NCBI RefSeq assembly: GCF_029893585.1 | Contig: NZ_JARXYX010000027.1 | Span: 62,001-126,000 of the forward strand | Direction of reading: 5' to 3' | Source: Streptomyces sp. LBL | Lineage (GTDB): Bacteria > Actinomycetota > Actinomycetes > Streptomycetales > Streptomycetaceae | DNA length: 64,000 nt | Part shown: piece by piece, positions 16,777 to 25,327 of the stretch | Layout of the letters: every line of letters starts with the position of its first letter | How positions within the stretch are numbered: position 1 is the first letter of the stretch | Translations under genes and position numbers: made by a program | Notes under the pieces: model-generated | Told to the model about the DNA's origin: nothing | Database searches by the model: none | What the model saw: the letters and a program-made list of their open reading frames with translations, nothing else

Positions 16777-17045
16777 GCCCGCCACCGCTGCCCCGCGCCC
16801 CCGCTCAGCGGGCGCAGCGCCAGGCCGCCGTCTCCGTCCGGCGTGAGCGCGGTGGCGGTGGCGGTGGCGATGTCCGGGCGGATCACGCCGCCGTCGTCCA
16901 CGGTGAACCCGAGGTTGGTGCCGTTGCCGCTGTCCACCGCGTCGCACTACCGGATACCGACCCCCTTGGCCACGTCACCGCGGCTGTCGAGACAGAAGTC
17001 GGGCTCGGAGGACGACTGCACGACACCACGGCCGGCATCGGCGCG
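16764..17045 (-). pseudogene. Decayed C-terminal fragment of a secreted or kinase-associated domain, with in-frame stop
   Basis: The leftward frame reads SSSEPDFCLDSRGDVAKGVG, then IR, an in-frame TAG (at 16947-16949), then CDAVDSGNGTNLGFTVDDGG, VIRPDIATATATALTPDGDG, LALRPLSGGAGQRWRAGAV and stop at 16764. It resembles the FCLDSRGDV..GVGIWPC...QRWRAG domain I associate with C-termini of some Streptomyces kinases and exported proteins (from memory). No start or upstream part is found. The only other content of this 385-bp gap is two hairpin terminators. Confidence 0.5.
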
Positions 17046-17061
17046 TCAGGCCTGGGAACAA

Positions 17062-17090
17062 CTGCGACCCGGCCCACACCGGGCCGGGTC
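17062..17090 (-). terminator. Strong hairpin terminator of the sigma-factor gene
   Basis: GCGACCCGGCCC-acacc-GGGCCGGGTCGC is a perfect 12-bp GC-rich stem with a 5-nt loop. It begins 31 nt downstream of the leftward sigma-factor stop at 17121. Confidence 0.8.
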
Positions 17091-17120
17091 GCTCAGTCAC
17101 CGTCGGCTGCGCGCTCGCCG

Positions 17121-18014
17121 TCACTCCTCGACGGTCAACCCCTTGCGCAGCTTCACCAGCGTCCGCGACAGCAGCCGGGACACGTGCATCTGGGAGATGC
17201 CGAGTTCCTCGCCGATCTCGGACTGGGTCATGCCCGCGACGAAGCGCAGGGACAGGATCGTGCGGTCCCGGGAGGGAAGTTCGGCGATCAGCGGCTTCAG
17301 GGACTCGACGTACTCGATGCCTTCGAGTCCGTGGTCCTCGTAGCCGATACGGTCCGCGAGGGCGCCCTCGGCGTCGTCCTCCTCCGGCTGGGCGTTCAGC
17401 GAGGAGGCGGTGTACGCGTTCGAGGCGGCCATGCCCTCGACGACCTCGTCCTTCGTGAGGCCGAGGCGCTCCGAGAGCTCGCCCACCGTCGGTGCGCGGT
17501 CGAGCTTCTGGGCCAGTTCGTCACCAGCCTTGGCCAGGTCGAGCCGGAGTTCCTGAAGCCGGCGTGGGACGCGCACGGACCAGGAGGTGTCGCGGAAGAA
17601 ACGCTTGATCTCGCCGACGATGGTTGGCATCGCGAATGTGGGGAACTCCACTCCGCGGCTGAGTTCGAAGCGGTCGATCGCTTTGATCAGGCCGATGGTG
17701 CCGACCTGGATGATGTCCTCCATCGGCTCACTGCGGGAGCGGAAGCGGGAGGCGGCAAACTTGACCAGGGCGAGGTTGAGTTCGACGAGCGTGTTGCGGA
17801 CGTACGAGTATGCGTGCGTGCCTTCTTCCAGGGATTCCAGCCGCGCGAAGAGGGTCTTGGACAGGGCCCGCGCGTCCACCGGCCCCACCTCGTCGTAAGG
17901 CGGGATCTCCGGAAGCCCGGCGAGTACGTCGTCCTGCGTGATGGGATCCAAGTGTTCCGGGGGGGATGTCGACGTCGCCTCATGGGCATGCGATGCGTCG
18001 AGCCGGGGTGACAT
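17121..18014 (-). CDS. sigI: SigB/SigF-family RNA polymerase sigma factor (SigI-like)
   Basis: A 297-residue group 3 sigma factor. Region 2 reads NTLVELNLALVKFAASRFRS, MEDIIQVGTIGLIKAIDRFE and FPTFAMPTIVGEIKRFFRDT; region 3 VRVPRRLQELRLDLAKAGDE; region 4 SRDRTILSLRFVAGMTQSEI, GEELGISQMHVSRLLSRTLV. The start is ATG 18014 with GGAGG 5 nt upstream; ATGs at 18026 and 18038 are alternatives. A STAS antagonist and an ATPase anti-sigma factor are encoded divergently, giving a complete partner-switching set. The name sigI rests on remembered S. coelicolor gene order (between hut and purEK), not on alignment. Confidence 0.93.
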   Translation of the reverse strand: MSPRLDASHAHEATSTSPPEHLDPITQDDVLAGLPEIPPYDEVGPVDARALSKTLFARLESLEEGTHAYSYVRNTLVELNLALVKFAASRFRSRSEPMEDIIQVGTIGLIKAIDRFELSRGVEFPTFAMPTIVGEIKRFFRDTSWSVRVPRRLQELRLDLAKAGDELAQKLDRAPTVGELSERLGLTKDEVVEGMAASNAYTASSLNAQPEEDDAEGALADRIGYEDHGLEGIEYVESLKPLIAELPSRDRTILSLRFVAGMTQSEIGEELGISQMHVSRLLSRTLVKLRKGLTVEE

Positions 18015-18265
18015 GATGTCCTCCATCGTTCTCGGCATAAGGCTGCCGAAGCCAGTTCCGTGCACTGCGATGTGCGGCGCCTCCAAAGCCGGCCGTGTCG
18101 GGTACGTGTAGCTACTAGCCCTACCCGCTTTCCCGAGCTCACCGCAAGTACGTTCTGTTGGTATATGTCCGTTTGCGTGTGATTGTTCGGGTGTCGGAGA
18201 GTGTGGAGAAGGCGTAGTGTTCGGGGGCGTCATCAGCAGCCACGACGTCGGGAGAGAGAGACGCC

Positions 18266-18652
18266 ATGGACCGCGGGACAGTCGGCAGCGCACAGTCCGG
18301 CCGACTTCTGGTGGAGGTGCGGGAAGAGGGCTCCAGTGCCGTCGTGACCCCGGCGGGTGAGTTGGATCACCACACCGCCGATCTGTTGCGAGAGCCCCTC
18401 GATGACTGCCTCGACAAAGGATTCAGTCGACTGGTGGTCGACTGCTCACGCCTGGAGTTCTGTGACTCCACCGGGCTGAACGTACTGCTGGGTGCGCGAC
18501 TGAAGGCTGAAGCGGCCGGAGGTGGGGTGCATCTGGCGGCGATGCTGCCCGTGGTCGCACGCGTCTTCGAGATCACGGGGGCCGATGCTGTCTTCACTGT
18601 TCATGACACCTTGGCAGCGGCCCTGGCCGGCGAATCGGGCGAGTCCGGCTAG
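18266..18652 (+). CDS. STAS-domain anti-sigma factor antagonist
   Basis: A 128-residue anti-anti-sigma factor. The phosphorylation site motif FCDSTGLNVLLGARLKAEAA is intact (Ser in DSTG). When unphosphorylated it should bind the ATPase anti-sigma factor and free the sigma factor; the kinase inactivates it. RLLVEVREEGSSAVVTPAGE and LDHHTADLLREPLDDCLDKG form the N-terminal strands and helix. The ATG 18266 follows GGGAGAGAGAG. It is divergent from the sigma gene; by synteny it corresponds to arsI. The stop codon lies within a short tandem repeat. Confidence 0.93.
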   Translation: MDRGTVGSAQSGRLLVEVREEGSSAVVTPAGELDHHTADLLREPLDDCLDKGFSRLVVDCSRLEFCDSTGLNVLLGARLKAEAAGGGVHLAAMLPVVARVFEITGADAVFTVHDTLAAALAGESGESG

Positions 18653-18685
18653 TCCGGCTAGTCCAGCTAGTCCGGCAAGTCCGGT
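18641..18685. repeat. Short tandem repeat spanning the STAS gene stop codon
   Basis: Imperfect 9-10 bp units of the type (C)TAGTCCGGC repeat four to five times from inside the last codons of the STAS gene through its TAG stop. Unit number changes would not alter the protein past the first TAG. Confidence 0.7.
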
Positions 18686-18923
18686 TGAGTCGCCGGGTCG
18701 GGTCGGGGTGATGCTTCGCCCGTCCCTCTACGAACGGTGCTTTCCGGGCGTCTCGCCTTTCGTGTCGAAATGCAGGGGTGTTCGTCCGGCCGCGCCGGGC
18801 AGGAGGCATCCGTACCGACTGTGTGGGCACCCGATACTGACGGTGCGGGGATCCGATCGGTCGTACCGGCTGAATAGTGACGTTGAGTATCGTGAACTGG
18901 TGAATCGGTGAGGTGAAGCGCTG

Positions 18924-19460
18924 ATGAGCATCACCCGGCCTAATCCGCCGGGCGACCGGGGTCCGGAGCCCAGCGGCGCTTCCGGGGCGTCCGAAGGGGG
19001 CGTGCCCGCGACCGGGACGTCCGGCGGGGGCGCGGCCGTGTCGTCAGGGGGGCGCCAGGTGCGCGAGATGAGCTTCGACGGGCAGAGCGGTGTCGTCCCA
19101 CTCGCCCGCGACTTCACTCGCCAGGCGCTGTACGCGTGGGGCTGGCTGCCGTCCGCCTCCGCCGACCAGCGGGCCGCAGCCGAGGATGTCCTGCTCGTCG
19201 TCTCCGAGCTGGTCACCAACGCCTGCCTGCACGCCGAGGGGCCGGACGACCTGCGGATCTCCTGCGACAACAAGGTGATCCGGCTTGAGATCTCCGACAA
19301 GGGCACCGGCCAGCCGTCCCCGCGCACCCCGCACCGCGCCGGCAGCCCCGGCGGCCACGGCATGTTCATCGTGCAGCGGCTGTGCCTGGACTGGGGTGTG
19401 GTGCGCACCCCCGGAGCCACGGGCAAGACGGTGTGGGCCGAGCTCGGGGCACCCGCGTGA
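18924..19460 (+). CDS. Anti-sigma factor serine kinase (RsbW/SpoIIAB-like)
   Basis: A 178-residue GHKL ATPase. The N box is LLVVSELVTNACLHAEGPDD; IRLEISDKGTGQPSPRTPHR (G1) and PGGHGMFIVQRLCLDWGVVR (G2) follow. The first ~45 residues are a Pro/Gly/Ser-rich disordered leader. It should sequester the neighbouring sigma factor and phosphorylate the STAS antagonist, as in the SigB/RsbW system. The gene follows the STAS gene by 271 bp, a gap with no further gene, so it may have its own promoter. By synteny it corresponds to prsI. Confidence 0.9.
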   Translation: MSITRPNPPGDRGPEPSGASGASEGGVPATGTSGGGAAVSSGGRQVREMSFDGQSGVVPLARDFTRQALYAWGWLPSASADQRAAAEDVLLVVSELVTNACLHAEGPDDLRISCDNKVIRLEISDKGTGQPSPRTPHRAGSPGGHGMFIVQRLCLDWGVVRTPGATGKTVWAELGAPA

Positions 19461-19829
19461 GCCCCGCAATGCGCCTTGCCGGTGACCCTGCCATGAGTCC
19501 CGTCATGAGTCCCTCCTGGAGCCGGACGACTTAACTCGGCGCCGCTGTTACTGGCGCATCTGACCTGCTGCCCCCCAGGGGGTTGACGGCCGAGGGCTGA
19601 TCATGAGTCGCCGAGCCCTTGTCGAGCGTGGCGGCTGCGTCGTCGAGGCGGCGGGGCGTCACCCACGGTCCGAACCCGCTGCGTACCTCACGTCATCCGT
19701 GCCGGATCACCACAGATCCGGCGCTCCCTTTGTCTTCCCTCCTCTGGGCCCCGGGCGTACCTTGACGGCCGATCTGATGTGCCGTCAGGAACCGCCGATG
19801 GCAGGAACGCCTGCAGGAATGAGGGGACA
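19461..19829. other. Intergenic region with a TGACGGC inverted repeat
   Basis: This 369-bp gap has no credible gene; the ORF from 19603 lacks coding character. Near the 3' side TGACGGC (19763-19769) and GCCGTCA (19781-19787) form a 7-bp inverted repeat with an 11-bp spacer, 42 bp before the surface-protein start. It could be an operator or an RNA hairpin in the leader. Confidence 0.5.
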
Positions 19830-20567
19830 GTGTCGAACCGGACGTACCAGAAACGGACCGCCGCGCTCGCGTCCGCCGCGGCCCTGGCCGGCTCGGCGGT
19901 CCTGATGGCCGCCCCCGCAGCCCATGCCGAGGTCGTCGACGTCAACTACCGGTGCGAGACACCGATCGGGGTCAAGACCGCCGTCTCGCCCATCGACATC
20001 ACGGGCGTCAAGAGCGGCGCCGGCTACAAGCTCACCATGTCGTGGCAGAAGGGCGTCTCCTCCAGCCCGGTCGAACTGGGCAAGGGCGCGATGAACCCGA
20101 GCGCCACCATGAAGCTCGGCGGCGCCGACAGCGGGACGATGACCGCCACCGGGCCCGCCAACCAGGAGCCGATCCCCGCCAACACGCCCATCAAGGTCAG
20201 CGACCTGTCGGGGACGTACACCCCGAAGAAGAGCGGCAAGGTCACCTTCACGGCGGGCGTGCTCACCATCAAGGCTCTGGGTACGACGACCACCTGCACT
20301 CCGACGAACAGCCCGCGGCCGTCGCTGTCCCTGGACGTGAAGGCGGCGGGCGGCAGTTCCTCGGGAGGCACCGGGAGCAACGGCTCGGGCGGCGGCTCAG
20401 GTGGTGGCTCGGGCGGCGGCTCGGGCGGTGACTCCGGCGCCGCACTCCCGCAGACCGGTCCCGAGGACTCCGTCGTCGCCCTCGGCACGCTCGGCGGCAC
20501 GGTGCTGCTCGCGGGCGCGGCCGGCGCACTGTGGTTGACCCGCAGGAACCAGGCGGCCCACCGCTGA
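19830..20567 (+). CDS. Sortase-anchored surface protein (LPQTG)
   Basis: A 245-residue exported protein from GTG 19830 (GAGGGGA upstream). A signal peptide ends near PAAHA. One ~140-residue beta-rich domain follows, from YRCETPIGVKTAVSPIDITG to IKALGTTTTCTPTNS, with a Cys near each end. A Gly/Ser linker, then LPQTG, a hydrophobic helix (LGTLGGTVLLAGAAGALWL) and RR make a complete cell-wall sorting signal. The same domain recurs in the protein at 21940. Many Streptomyces sortase substrates use LAxTG, so LPQTG is notable. Function is unknown; a surface structural role is likely. Confidence 0.85.
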   Translation: MSNRTYQKRTAALASAAALAGSAVLMAAPAAHAEVVDVNYRCETPIGVKTAVSPIDITGVKSGAGYKLTMSWQKGVSSSPVELGKGAMNPSATMKLGGADSGTMTATGPANQEPIPANTPIKVSDLSGTYTPKKSGKVTFTAGVLTIKALGTTTTCTPTNSPRPSLSLDVKAAGGSSSGGTGSNGSGGGSGGGSGGGSGGDSGAALPQTGPEDSVVALGTLGGTVLLAGAAGALWLTRRNQAAHR

Positions 20568-20630
20568 TGCGGCGGACCTGGCGGCATGAACCGGGTCGAC
20601 GTCCGGCTGACGGTGATGGCCGGCGGCGAG

Positions 20631-20706
20631 GCGCGTGACACCGCCCTGGTGCCGGCCCGGTTCGTGGGCGGCGGAGCGCGTGACACCGCCCTCCTGCCGG
20701 CCCGGT
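20631..20706. repeat. 31-bp direct repeat between surface-protein genes
   Basis: GCGCGTGACACCGCCCT..TG and the following CCGGCCCGGT occur at 20631-20661 and 20676-20706, period 45 bp, differing in two bases in the middle. It is non-coding. Confidence 0.8.
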
Positions 20707-20764
20707 CTTTCGCCCTTCAGGCGAAACCCCGTCCTCTGCCCTGCTCCGCAGGGGTTCGATTCCT

Positions 20765-20784
20765 CCCCGGTCTGAAAGCCGGGG
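20765..20784. other. Hairpin with insertion-sequence-end character
   Basis: CCCCGG-tctgaaag-CCGGGG forms a 6-bp stem just before the next gene, preceded by GGGGTTCGATTCCT. The combination recalls the right ends of IS200/IS605-type elements in actinobacteria and may be a remnant. No transposase is present. It could equally be a leader hairpin. Confidence 0.3.
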
Positions 20785-20803
20785 CATCCTCCAAGGAGAC
20801 CCG

Positions 20804-21943
20804 GTGAGCGGGAAGGTGCGGATTCCAGGGCTGGCGATGGTGCTCGCGCTGCTCCTGCTGCCTCTGTCGGCCGGGGTGGGTATCGCCGCGGCGGCCGACA
20901 AGCCGAGCGTGAAGCTGTCCACGTCGCAGGCGGGGACCGGGGGGTCGATCACCGTCACCGGCAGCGGGTGGCGGGAACGGGCGTTGCTGATGATCCTGGT
21001 CTGCGGGCAGGCCGTGCCGTCCCGGGGGGTGGTCGGCGGCACCAGTTCCTGCGCCAACGCGGACGGACGTGCCGTGACGACCGACGGAAAGGGCCGGTTC
21101 AGCCGGAAGCTGCCGGTGGCCGAGCCGCCGGTGCCGTGTCCGTGCGTGGTGCACGTGGCGACGGTGACCGGCGCGAAGGCCGAGGCCGACGCGGTCTTCC
21201 GGGTCGCCGGGCACGCCGTCGAGCCACTGCCCGCCGAACCGGCCGGCGGACGCCTGTCCGTCCTCACGGACCCCCGGCTCGACGGCTCCAACGGGCTGCT
21301 GACCTGGTTCGGGGCGCCGCCCGCCCGCACGCTCGTCCTCACGGTCGGCAACGTCGGCACCTCCGCCGTCAAGGACCCGGTCTTCCAGGTCGGCACCGCC
21401 CACGGCGTGTTCGCCCCGCAGTGGGAGGAACAGCAGTGGCGCGGCACCGTCCAGCCGGGCAGAAAGGCGCGGATCGAGCTGCCCGTCGAGCTCACGGGTG
21501 GCGCGCACGGCGACTACACCGTCTCCCTCACGTACGGCGGGAAGGTCCTCGCCGAGCAGCCCTGGGGTGTGGGACGGCCCTGGGGCGTGACCCTGTTCTG
21601 GATCCTGGTCTGCCTGGTCGTACCGGCCGCGGTGTTCCGGGTCGGCATGGCGGTGGTGGACCGGGTCAGGCCGCGCCGGTCGGGCGGGATCCGGCACCGG
21701 GGCGTCAGGTGGCCCGAACTCGCCCTGCGCCTGCCGGGGTCGAAGACCTCCAGTGCCCACGGCCGGGCGTACTCCTCCGCGGCGAACGCGGCGAACGCGG
21801 CGAACGCGGCGAACCCAGCGAATGCTTCGAACCTGCCGTGGTTCACCCCGGACGCAGATCCGGGCGCGGCCGGTCGACTCTCCGCACCGCACGACGACAG
21901 TCCGACGAGTCCTACGACTCCCACCAGGAAGGGACCCACGTGA
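20804..21943 (+). CDS. Membrane-anchored exported protein, neocarzinostatin-like N-domain
   Basis: A 379-residue protein from GTG 20804 (AAGGAG upstream). A signal peptide (VLALLLLPLSAGVGIAAAAD) is followed by KPSVKLSTSQAGTGGSITVT with paired cysteines (LVCGQ, SSCANADGRA), resembling the Ig-like fold of neocarzinostatin-type proteins. A second beta domain spans ~150-255. A transmembrane helix (VTLFWILVCLVVPAAVFRVG) and a ~95-residue tail with a repeated AAN motif follow. It lies between two sortase substrates and overlaps the next start as GTGA, so the three probably act together at the cell surface. Confidence 0.8.
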   Translation: MSGKVRIPGLAMVLALLLLPLSAGVGIAAAADKPSVKLSTSQAGTGGSITVTGSGWRERALLMILVCGQAVPSRGVVGGTSSCANADGRAVTTDGKGRFSRKLPVAEPPVPCPCVVHVATVTGAKAEADAVFRVAGHAVEPLPAEPAGGRLSVLTDPRLDGSNGLLTWFGAPPARTLVLTVGNVGTSAVKDPVFQVGTAHGVFAPQWEEQQWRGTVQPGRKARIELPVELTGGAHGDYTVSLTYGGKVLAEQPWGVGRPWGVTLFWILVCLVVPAAVFRVGMAVVDRVRPRRSGGIRHRGVRWPELALRLPGSKTSSAHGRAYSSAANAANAANAANPANASNLPWFTPDADPGAAGRLSAPHDDSPTSPTTPTRKGPT

Positions 21944-23364
21944 GCGAACGACGGAGAGTCATACCGGCCGACCGGCGGAGAGTCATACCGGTCGGCAGAC
22001 GGAGAGTCGTACCAGCCGGCAGGCGGAGAGGAGCGAGTGCGGCGGGTCTCGCGCTGGTGCTCGGCGGGGCCGGGGCTTTGCTGGGGGTGGCCGTGGGGCC
22101 CGCCCAGGCCGCGGAGGTGGCGTACGCGACGAAGTGCGTGCCGCCCGCCGGTATCGGGCTCGACCCGATCCAGGGCACCACCAAGGTGGAGATCACCGCA
22201 CCGGCCACCGCGAAGGTGGGCGAGGAGGTGACGGTGGTCTGGAAGTTCGTGCAGGCCGCCTCGAAGAACCCCGACCTCATCGACCTGCCGGCGAACTCCG
22301 TACAGCCGTCGGGGACGTTGAAGGTGGCCGGGGCGCAGACCGCCGACGTGGCGATGCAGGGGCCTCGGGAGAACCCGGCGATCCCCAAGGGCGGGGCCAT
22401 GACGTTGTCCGAGATGAAGGGCACCCTGAAGCCGACCGCGGCCGGGCAGCTGACGCTGACGCCGGACGCGTACGTCGTCAACGCCATGTCGACGGACACG
22501 AAGTGCTCGCCCACGGAGGCCGTGCAGTCGGCCGCGACCATCAAGGTGACGGCGGGGGAGGGGAGTCCACCGCCGAGCGGGACCCCCGACCCGACCGGCA
22601 GTACGACGCCGACACCCACCCCGACCCCGACGCACACGCCGACGGGGACACCGACCGCCTCGACCGGCGGGGGCGGTGGCACGGACACCGGTGGTTCCGG
22701 CGGCGGTGACGGACAGACCTTCACCGGCAAGGCCGTCCAGGTGCCGTACGCCTGCACGACGCCCATCGGCCACAAGGAAGCGACCTCGCCGGTGCAGATC
22801 AACGCCAAGAAGAACGGCGGGAGTTTCGATCTGACCGTGCGGTTCGAGAAGTCGGTGATGAACAGCCCGATCGACATTCCCAAGGGCGCGGTGAAGCCGT
22901 CGATGCAGGTGGTCCTGGGCGGCGCGGACAAGGGCATGGTGAATGTGGAGGGCCCGGTCAACGCGGCGCCCGTCAAGTCCGGCGCCCCGATCGAGATCCC
23001 GGACCTGACCGGCACCTACAAACCGGGGGCGAGCGGTGAGACGACGCTGTCGCCGGGTGTCCTGACGGTCATGGCCCTCGGCACGACCACGACGTGCACA
23101 CCGACGACGTCACAGGTCTCGCTCACGCTGGACACGCGGCAGCAGGCCAGTGGGGCGTCCGGAGGCTCGGGTTCCACATCGGGCTCCGCGTCGGGTTCCG
23201 CGGGCGGCTCGTCCTCCAGTGGCGGCTCGTCCTCGACCGGCGGCTTGGCCGAGACCGGCGCGGAGAGCGACGGCGCACTGAAGGCTTTGGGTCTGGTGGC
23301 GGGCACGGCGGTGCTGCTGGGCGGCGCGGTGTTCACGTTCCTGCCGGGCCGCAGGGCACGGTAG
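21940..23364 (+). CDS. Two-domain sortase-anchored surface protein (LAETG)
   Basis: A 474-residue exported protein starting by GTGA overlap with the upstream gene. The N-terminus is a basic repeat (RRRVIPADRRRVIPVGRRR) before the signal-peptide core GLALVLGGAGALLGVAVG and AQA cleavage region. Domain 1 (CVPPAGIGLDPIQGTTKVEI to CSPTE) and domain 2 (CTTPIGHKEATSPVQINAKK to CTPTT) are linked by a Pro/Thr-Gly stretch. Domain 2 is a clear paralogue of the domain in the 19830 protein. A Ser/Gly linker leads to LAETG, a hydrophobic helix and RRAR. LAETG fits the class E sortase preference. Confidence 0.85.
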   Translation: MSERRRVIPADRRRVIPVGRRRVVPAGRRRGASAAGLALVLGGAGALLGVAVGPAQAAEVAYATKCVPPAGIGLDPIQGTTKVEITAPATAKVGEEVTVVWKFVQAASKNPDLIDLPANSVQPSGTLKVAGAQTADVAMQGPRENPAIPKGGAMTLSEMKGTLKPTAAGQLTLTPDAYVVNAMSTDTKCSPTEAVQSAATIKVTAGEGSPPPSGTPDPTGSTTPTPTPTPTHTPTGTPTASTGGGGGTDTGGSGGGDGQTFTGKAVQVPYACTTPIGHKEATSPVQINAKKNGGSFDLTVRFEKSVMNSPIDIPKGAVKPSMQVVLGGADKGMVNVEGPVNAAPVKSGAPIEIPDLTGTYKPGASGETTLSPGVLTVMALGTTTTCTPTTSQVSLTLDTRQQASGASGGSGSTSGSASGSAGGSSSSGGSSSTGGLAETGAESDGALKALGLVAGTAVLLGGAVFTFLPGRRAR

Positions 23365-23396
23365 CCGGCGTCAGCCGGCCTGGAGGATCGCACACC

Positions 23397-23440
23397 GAAC
23401 GGAGGTCGTCGTACCCACGTGGGTACGACGACCTCCGTTC
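23397..23440. terminator. Perfect 44-bp palindrome between convergent genes
   Basis: GAACGGAGGTCGTCGTACCC-AC (23397-23418) is followed directly by its exact reverse complement (23419-23440). The 22-bp arms have no spacer, so an RNA hairpin forms with a minimal loop. It lies between the LAETG surface-protein stop and the leftward transporter stop, and is most simply a bidirectional terminator. Confidence 0.85.
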
Positions 23441-23462
23441 TGCTCAGCCCGGCCCGCAGGCC

Positions 23463-25001
23463 TCAGTGGACGTCGCCCATCAGCGTCTTCACCTTGCGCC
23501 GGTACATCCACACCGCGAACCCGGCGAGAGCGGCGAGGGCCGCCTCGCCGAACACCGCGGGGGTCCCGCTGAGGTCGATGCCCGCGACGGCCGGGTTGGA
23601 CAGGAGACCGGTGACCGAGTCGCCCGCGGTGACCGCGAGGAACCACACGCCCATCATCTGGCTGGCGTACTTCGCCGGGGCCATCTTCGTCGTCACCGAC
23701 AGGCCGACCGGGGAGAGGCACAGCTCACCGACGGTCTGGATGAAGTAGATGCCGACCAGCCACATCGGGCTGACCGTGGTGCCGTCCGCCGCCATGCCCA
23801 GCGGGACCAGGAAGAAGAAGAACGACACGCCGACCAGGACCAGCCCCATCGCGAACTTCACGATGGTGCTCGGCTCCCTGCCCTTCCGGTTCAGCCACAC
23901 CCAGACGAAGGCGAACACCGGGGCCAGCGCCATGATGAACAGCGGGTTCAGCGACTGGTACCAGGAGGACGGGAAGTCGAACCCGAGCAGCGAGCCGGCG
24001 GCCTTGCCCTCGCCGAACGCCTGGACGGTGGACGCGCCCTGGTCGTAGATCATCCAGAACACGGCGGCCGCGACGAAGAACCAGATGTAGGCGGTCATCT
24101 TCGACTGCTCGGTGCCCGAGAGGTCCTTGTCCCGCTTGATGCGCAGCAGCACACCCGCCGGGACGATCAGACCGATGACCGTGAGCGGGATCATCGCCCA
24201 GTTCAGGGTGAAGTGGCCGGTGAAGCCGACGACGCCGTAGAAGACGGCCGCCACCATCACCCAGAGCAGACCCTTGCGCAGCCAGGCCGCCCGCTCCTCG
24301 GACGCCAGCGGCTTGGGGACGACGCTGCTCCGCGGGCTCAGGTTGCGGGTGCCGAGCAGGAACGCGGCGAGACCGATCGCCATACCGACCGCGGCCATGC
24401 CGAAGCCGATGTGCCAGTTGACCTCCTGGCCGACCGTGCCGATGGCCAGCGGGGCGAAGAAGGCGCCCGCGTTGATTCCCATGTAGAAGATCGTGAAGCC
24501 GCCGTCGCGGCGCGGGTCGTTCGGGCCGTCGTACAGGTGGCCCACCATCGTGGAGATGTTGGCCTTGAGCAGACCCGAACCGGCCGCCACCAGCGCCAGG
24601 CCCGCGAAGAACGGTGCCTGACCGCCGGGCAGTGCCAGCACGAGGTGGCCGGCCATGATGGTGACGGCGGCGATGGCCACCGTCTTGCGCGGGCCCCAGA
24701 CGCGGTCACCGAGCCAGCCGCCGGGCATGGCGAGCAGGTACACCATCGCCGAATAGACGGAGACGATCACTGTGGTGGTGGCCACGTCCATGGCCAGACC
24801 GCCACCCATGCTGCCCTTGCCGGCACCGGGGCCGCCGGACAGCAGATAGACGGTGAGCAGGGCCTTCATGCCGTAGTAGGAGAATCGCTCCCACATTTCG
24901 GTCATGAAGAGAGTGGCCAGTCCGCGAGGGTGGCCGAAGAAGGTCCGCTCGGAACCGGGTGTGCCGGGAGTCGCCGAGTCCTTCGTCAGGCTGGACGCCA
25001 T
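23463..25001 (-). CDS. POT/PTR family proton-dependent oligopeptide transporter
   Basis: A 512-residue membrane transporter starting at ATG 25001 (MASSLTKDSATPG). The POT signature is present in TM1 (TLFMTEMWERFSYYGMKALL), followed by the PTR2 region GSGLLKANISTMVGHLYDGP and NDPRRDGGFTIFYMGINAGA. Late motifs are SMVSP-like: VQTVGELCLSPVGLSVTTKM. About 14 hydrophobic segments are expected. It imports di- and tripeptides with protons. An upstream in-frame extension to 25088 lacks coding character. It is divergent from a response regulator gene. Confidence 0.95.
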   Translation of the reverse strand: MASSLTKDSATPGTPGSERTFFGHPRGLATLFMTEMWERFSYYGMKALLTVYLLSGGPGAGKGSMGGGLAMDVATTTVIVSVYSAMVYLLAMPGGWLGDRVWGPRKTVAIAAVTIMAGHLVLALPGGQAPFFAGLALVAAGSGLLKANISTMVGHLYDGPNDPRRDGGFTIFYMGINAGAFFAPLAIGTVGQEVNWHIGFGMAAVGMAIGLAAFLLGTRNLSPRSSVVPKPLASEERAAWLRKGLLWVMVAAVFYGVVGFTGHFTLNWAMIPLTVIGLIVPAGVLLRIKRDKDLSGTEQSKMTAYIWFFVAAAVFWMIYDQGASTVQAFGEGKAAGSLLGFDFPSSWYQSLNPLFIMALAPVFAFVWVWLNRKGREPSTIVKFAMGLVLVGVSFFFFLVPLGMAADGTTVSPMWLVGIYFIQTVGELCLSPVGLSVTTKMAPAKYASQMMGVWFLAVTAGDSVTGLLSNPAVAGIDLSGTPAVFGEAALAALAGFAVWMYRRKVKTLMGDVH

Positions 25002-25327
25002 GGTCGATCCTTGCTGGGCTTGCTGGAGGCTTTCCTTTCGAGGCCGGTGGGTAACCGGCCCGCACACAGAAGAGACCTTCGGCGTCAATCCTCGCCAAAG
25101 GTCCCCGCGGTGCTACAGGCGTTCATTCACCATACGGCAGGACAGAAGCGGCAATCGAGGACTTGAGGCGCGAATCACAGGTAAGGAGGGAGCCGTACAC
25201 ACCCTTTCCAAGGTCTGCACGGGATCACACCCCACAGGCACAGGTTCACCCCCGTACGCCGAAAGGTAAGAAGGACCGGCTGGCGATCACACCCCAGCTC
25301 CTGGCCTGCGCGGACTACCATCACCTC
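25002..25327. other. Intergenic region between POT transporter and response regulator
   Basis: This 326-bp divergent gap has no credible gene. It contains GGCCGGTGGGTAACCGGCC (25042-25060), an inverted repeat CGGCC/GGCCGG in the transporter leader, and otherwise no clear promoter or operator that I can support. Confidence 0.4.

Noticed and set aside
20755..20772. tRNA T-loop-like GGTTCGATTCC
   Set aside because: No acceptor, D or anticodon arms around it; not a tRNA gene.
20968..23364. 798-codon frame extending the LAETG protein upstream
   Set aside because: The upstream half is a shadow of the neocarzinostatin-like gene; the signal peptide and GTGA overlap put the start at 21940.
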